5,678 bases of DNA from Nitrososphaerales archaeon (GTDB lineage: Archaea > Thermoproteota > Nitrososphaeria > Nitrososphaerales > Nitrososphaeraceae). The DNA lies in assembly GCA_029237515.1 (NCBI GenBank), contig JARBAV010000445.1, forward strand, positions 1 through 5,678, read 5' to 3'. Positions 4,332 through 5,678 of this stretch are shown here, piece by piece; within the stretch, counting starts at the first letter, position 1; each line of letters starts with the position of its first letter. Made by a program: the position numbers and the translations under genes. The notes under the pieces were generated by a model. That model saw nothing but the letters and a program-made list of their open reading frames with translations, was not told the origin of the DNA and made no database searches.

Positions 4332-5570
4332 ATGTCGCCGTTTGCGCATCTCATAGCTGGACTAGTTATTTCATATTGCCTTGCGGTACTGATGTTAGTC
4401 GATGAAGATAGTGTTGCATTAGGAGAACCGAATCTACAATCTGCTGAATTTCATTTAGACAAGATCGTGGATGGTTTGGCAAGACCTACCGGCTTAACTT
4501 TTTTGGGCCCCGATGACTTTCTAGTCATTGAAGAGGATACAGGAAAGGTTAAGCGGGTTGTTGATGGAGAGATCTCTCAAACAATATTAGACCTGGATGT
4601 TTCCACGGATGATTCTAGGGGTTTGATGGGTATTGACTCGTACCAAAATGGGAGCAAAACCTTTGTGTTTTTGTATTACACTGAATCAACATCGTCTCGT
4701 GACGGCGAAGGAGACCCGCTTGGAAATCGGCTATATAGGTATGAATTATCTGATGACAAGAACAGTCTCATTAACCCAAAGCTGCTTTTAGATCTGCCTG
4801 CTGGGCCTGGTTCAATGGATAACGGGGGTCCGGTTCTAGTTGGACCAGACAAATATATCTATTTAGTAGTAGGTCAAATTCAGGATGATCATGGAGTAGG
4901 CCATCAGACAAAAGCTCAGAACTTTGAGGAGGGAGTCGATGCAGACGGAACAAGCGGCGTCCACAGAGTTACTCAAGATGGCAAAGTCGTGGCTACAGGA
5001 ATCCTAGATCCCGCAGCCGAGAAGAGCGGCTATTTTGCATATGGGATAAGAAATAGCTTTGGGATGGATTTTGATCCTATCACAGGAAAGCTTTGGCTCA
5101 GTGAAAATGGTGTGCACACAAATGATGAGATTAATTTGGTAGAGTCAGGTTTTAATGGAGGCTGGAAAGATGTGACAGGCCTTGCTCCATCTGGTTTTGA
5201 CTATAGTGGATTGGTTTCGTTTAACGGAACTGGAAAATATAGTGACCCGAAATTTGTGTGGAACCATACTGTAGCGCCAACTGCACTTTTATTTTTCAAT
5301 AGTGATAGCTTTGGACCCGATTACAAGAATGATATCTTCGTTGGTGATTATGCATTTGGCAGAATCTATCATTTTGAACTGGATTCGGAAAGAACTGGTC
5401 TACGCTTAAACGGTACCTTATCCGACGAAGTAGCTAATTCAGATTCTGAGCTTCAAAGTACTATTTTTGGCGAAGGGTTCGGGGTTCCGACTGATCTAGA
5501 AATTGGTCCAGATGGGTTACTATATGTTTCTTCTTTAAGAGACGGCGCAGTTTACAAAGTTACTAGATAA
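4332..5570 (+). CDS. Secreted or anchored PQQ-type glucose/sorbosone dehydrogenase homologue
   Basis: This 412-residue protein belongs to the six-bladed propeller family of soluble PQQ aldose dehydrogenases (GSDH), which oxidise sugars outside the cell. A hydrophobic stretch at 7-23 (LIAGLVISYCLAVLMLV) is a signal peptide or anchor, followed by the acidic DEDS. Family motifs in order are LARPTGLTFLG (49-59), SRGLMGID (95-102), DNGGPVLVGPD (163-173), AYGIRNSFGMDFDPITGKLW (236-255; R240 is the conserved active-site arginine), ENGVHTNDEINLVESGFNGGW (258-278), NDIFVGDYAFGRIYHFELD (333-351) and EIGPDGLLYVSSLRDGAVYKV (390-410). Length is normal. One residue is odd: where the family has the catalytic base His (H-[ND]-G-G), this protein has D163, and the usual GD after the following strand is GQ. 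It may therefore be inactive, or use another base or ligand. ATG at 4332 is chosen; GTG at 4323 would add MVF. No PQQ synthesis gene is in the window; the enzyme may rely on outside PQQ. It is probably a single-gene unit. Confidence 0.9.
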   Translation: MSPFAHLIAGLVISYCLAVLMLVDEDSVALGEPNLQSAEFHLDKIVDGLARPTGLTFLGPDDFLVIEEDTGKVKRVVDGEISQTILDLDVSTDDSRGLMGIDSYQNGSKTFVFLYYTESTSSRDGEGDPLGNRLYRYELSDDKNSLINPKLLLDLPAGPGSMDNGGPVLVGPDKYIYLVVGQIQDDHGVGHQTKAQNFEEGVDADGTSGVHRVTQDGKVVATGILDPAAEKSGYFAYGIRNSFGMDFDPITGKLWLSENGVHTNDEINLVESGFNGGWKDVTGLAPSGFDYSGLVSFNGTGKYSDPKFVWNHTVAPTALLFFNSDSFGPDYKNDIFVGDYAFGRIYHFELDSERTGLRLNGTLSDEVANSDSELQSTIFGEGFGVPTDLEIGPDGLLYVSSLRDGAVYKVTR

Positions 5571-5574
5571 AGAC

Positions 5575-5589
5575 TACAATTGAATTGTA
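5575..5589. repeat. Perfect 15-bp palindrome after the dehydrogenase stop
   Basis: TACAATT-G-AATTGTA begins 4 bp after the stop codon (5568-5570) and ends 2 bp before the ATG at 5592. As a hairpin it would have a very short loop and only weak A-T pairs, with no T-run behind it, so an ordinary terminator is unlikely. A binding site for a dimeric regulator of the next gene, or a weak 3' end signal, is more plausible. Confidence 0.4.
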
Positions 5590-5591
5590 TA

Positions 5592-5678
5592 ATGGAATAC
5601 ATGCCGTTGGTGACAGAGATCACTATCATCTATCCATTAATTGTTGTACTTGCTAACATAGGTGACATTATAGCTAAC
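5592..5678 (+). CDS. Possible start of a small or membrane protein (runs off the right edge)
   Basis: From ATG at 5592 the frame is open for 29 codons to the last base of the window. The product starts MEYMPLVTEITIIYPLIVVL and goes on ANIGDIIAN: a short polar start and a hydrophobic segment at about residues 10-23, which could be a membrane helix or signal anchor. It begins 21 bp after the dehydrogenase stop and directly after a palindrome. I recognise no family. Twenty-nine open codons can arise by chance, so this is tentative; the other frames of the segment are less convincing. Confidence 0.32.
   Translation, partial: MEYMPLVTEITIIYPLIVVLANIGDIIAN

Noticed and set aside
1..5678. CRISPR array, insertion sequence or defence island
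   Set aside because: No regularly spaced repeats, no terminal inverted repeats with a transposase, and no nuclease, helicase or toxin-like frames were seen on either strand.

Overview
The window looks like chromosomal DNA of an archaeon, most likely an ammonia-oxidising thaumarchaeon of the Nitrososphaerales type (inference from family resemblance, not from any marker gene). The evidence is a one-domain winged-helix protein of the kind common in Thaumarchaeota, a small AbrB-type regulator, a membrane protein with a C-terminal cysteine cluster (C-x-C-P-x-C ... C-A-C-C, then V-G-H), and a PQQ/sorbosone-type dehydrogenase with a typical archaeal sequence. The DNA is AT-rich, starts are often TTG or GTG, clear Shine-Dalgarno sites are missing, and TATA-like boxes sit about 25-30 nt before several starts, as expected for leaderless archaeal transcripts.

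Layout. At the left edge a minus-strand membrane protein runs out of the window (1-218). Divergent from it, on the plus strand, are a winged-helix regulator (337-696) and, 43 bp on, a two-helix membrane protein with a cysteine-rich tail (740-1099). A 267-bp convergent gap follows, then a minus-strand AbrB-like regulator (1367-1564). Its upstream region carries a perfect 7-bp inverted repeat wrapped around the presumed TATA box. Divergent from it is a GT4-type glycosyltransferase (1680-2903). A gene-poor 493-bp convergent gap leads to a minus-strand membrane-anchored RTX calcium-binding protein with eight nonapeptide repeats (3397-3939). After a 392-bp divergent gap comes a secreted or membrane-anchored PQQ-type sugar dehydrogenase homologue (4332-5570). 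A perfect 15-bp palindrome follows its stop, then a short open frame that runs out of the window (5592-5678).

How the genes work together. This is not one evident operon; genes alternate in strand and most appear to be transcribed singly. The regulator plus membrane-protein pair and the divergent AbrB/glycosyltransferase pair are the only arrangements that suggest shared regulation. Several products face the cell surface (glycosyltransferase, RTX protein, PQQ-type propeller), so a cell-surface theme is reasonable, but a joint function is not shown. I see no CRISPR array, tRNA, rRNA, complete mobile element or defence system. The points most worth checking are the apparent loss of the catalytic histidine in the propeller dehydrogenase and the inverted repeat over the AbrB promoter.
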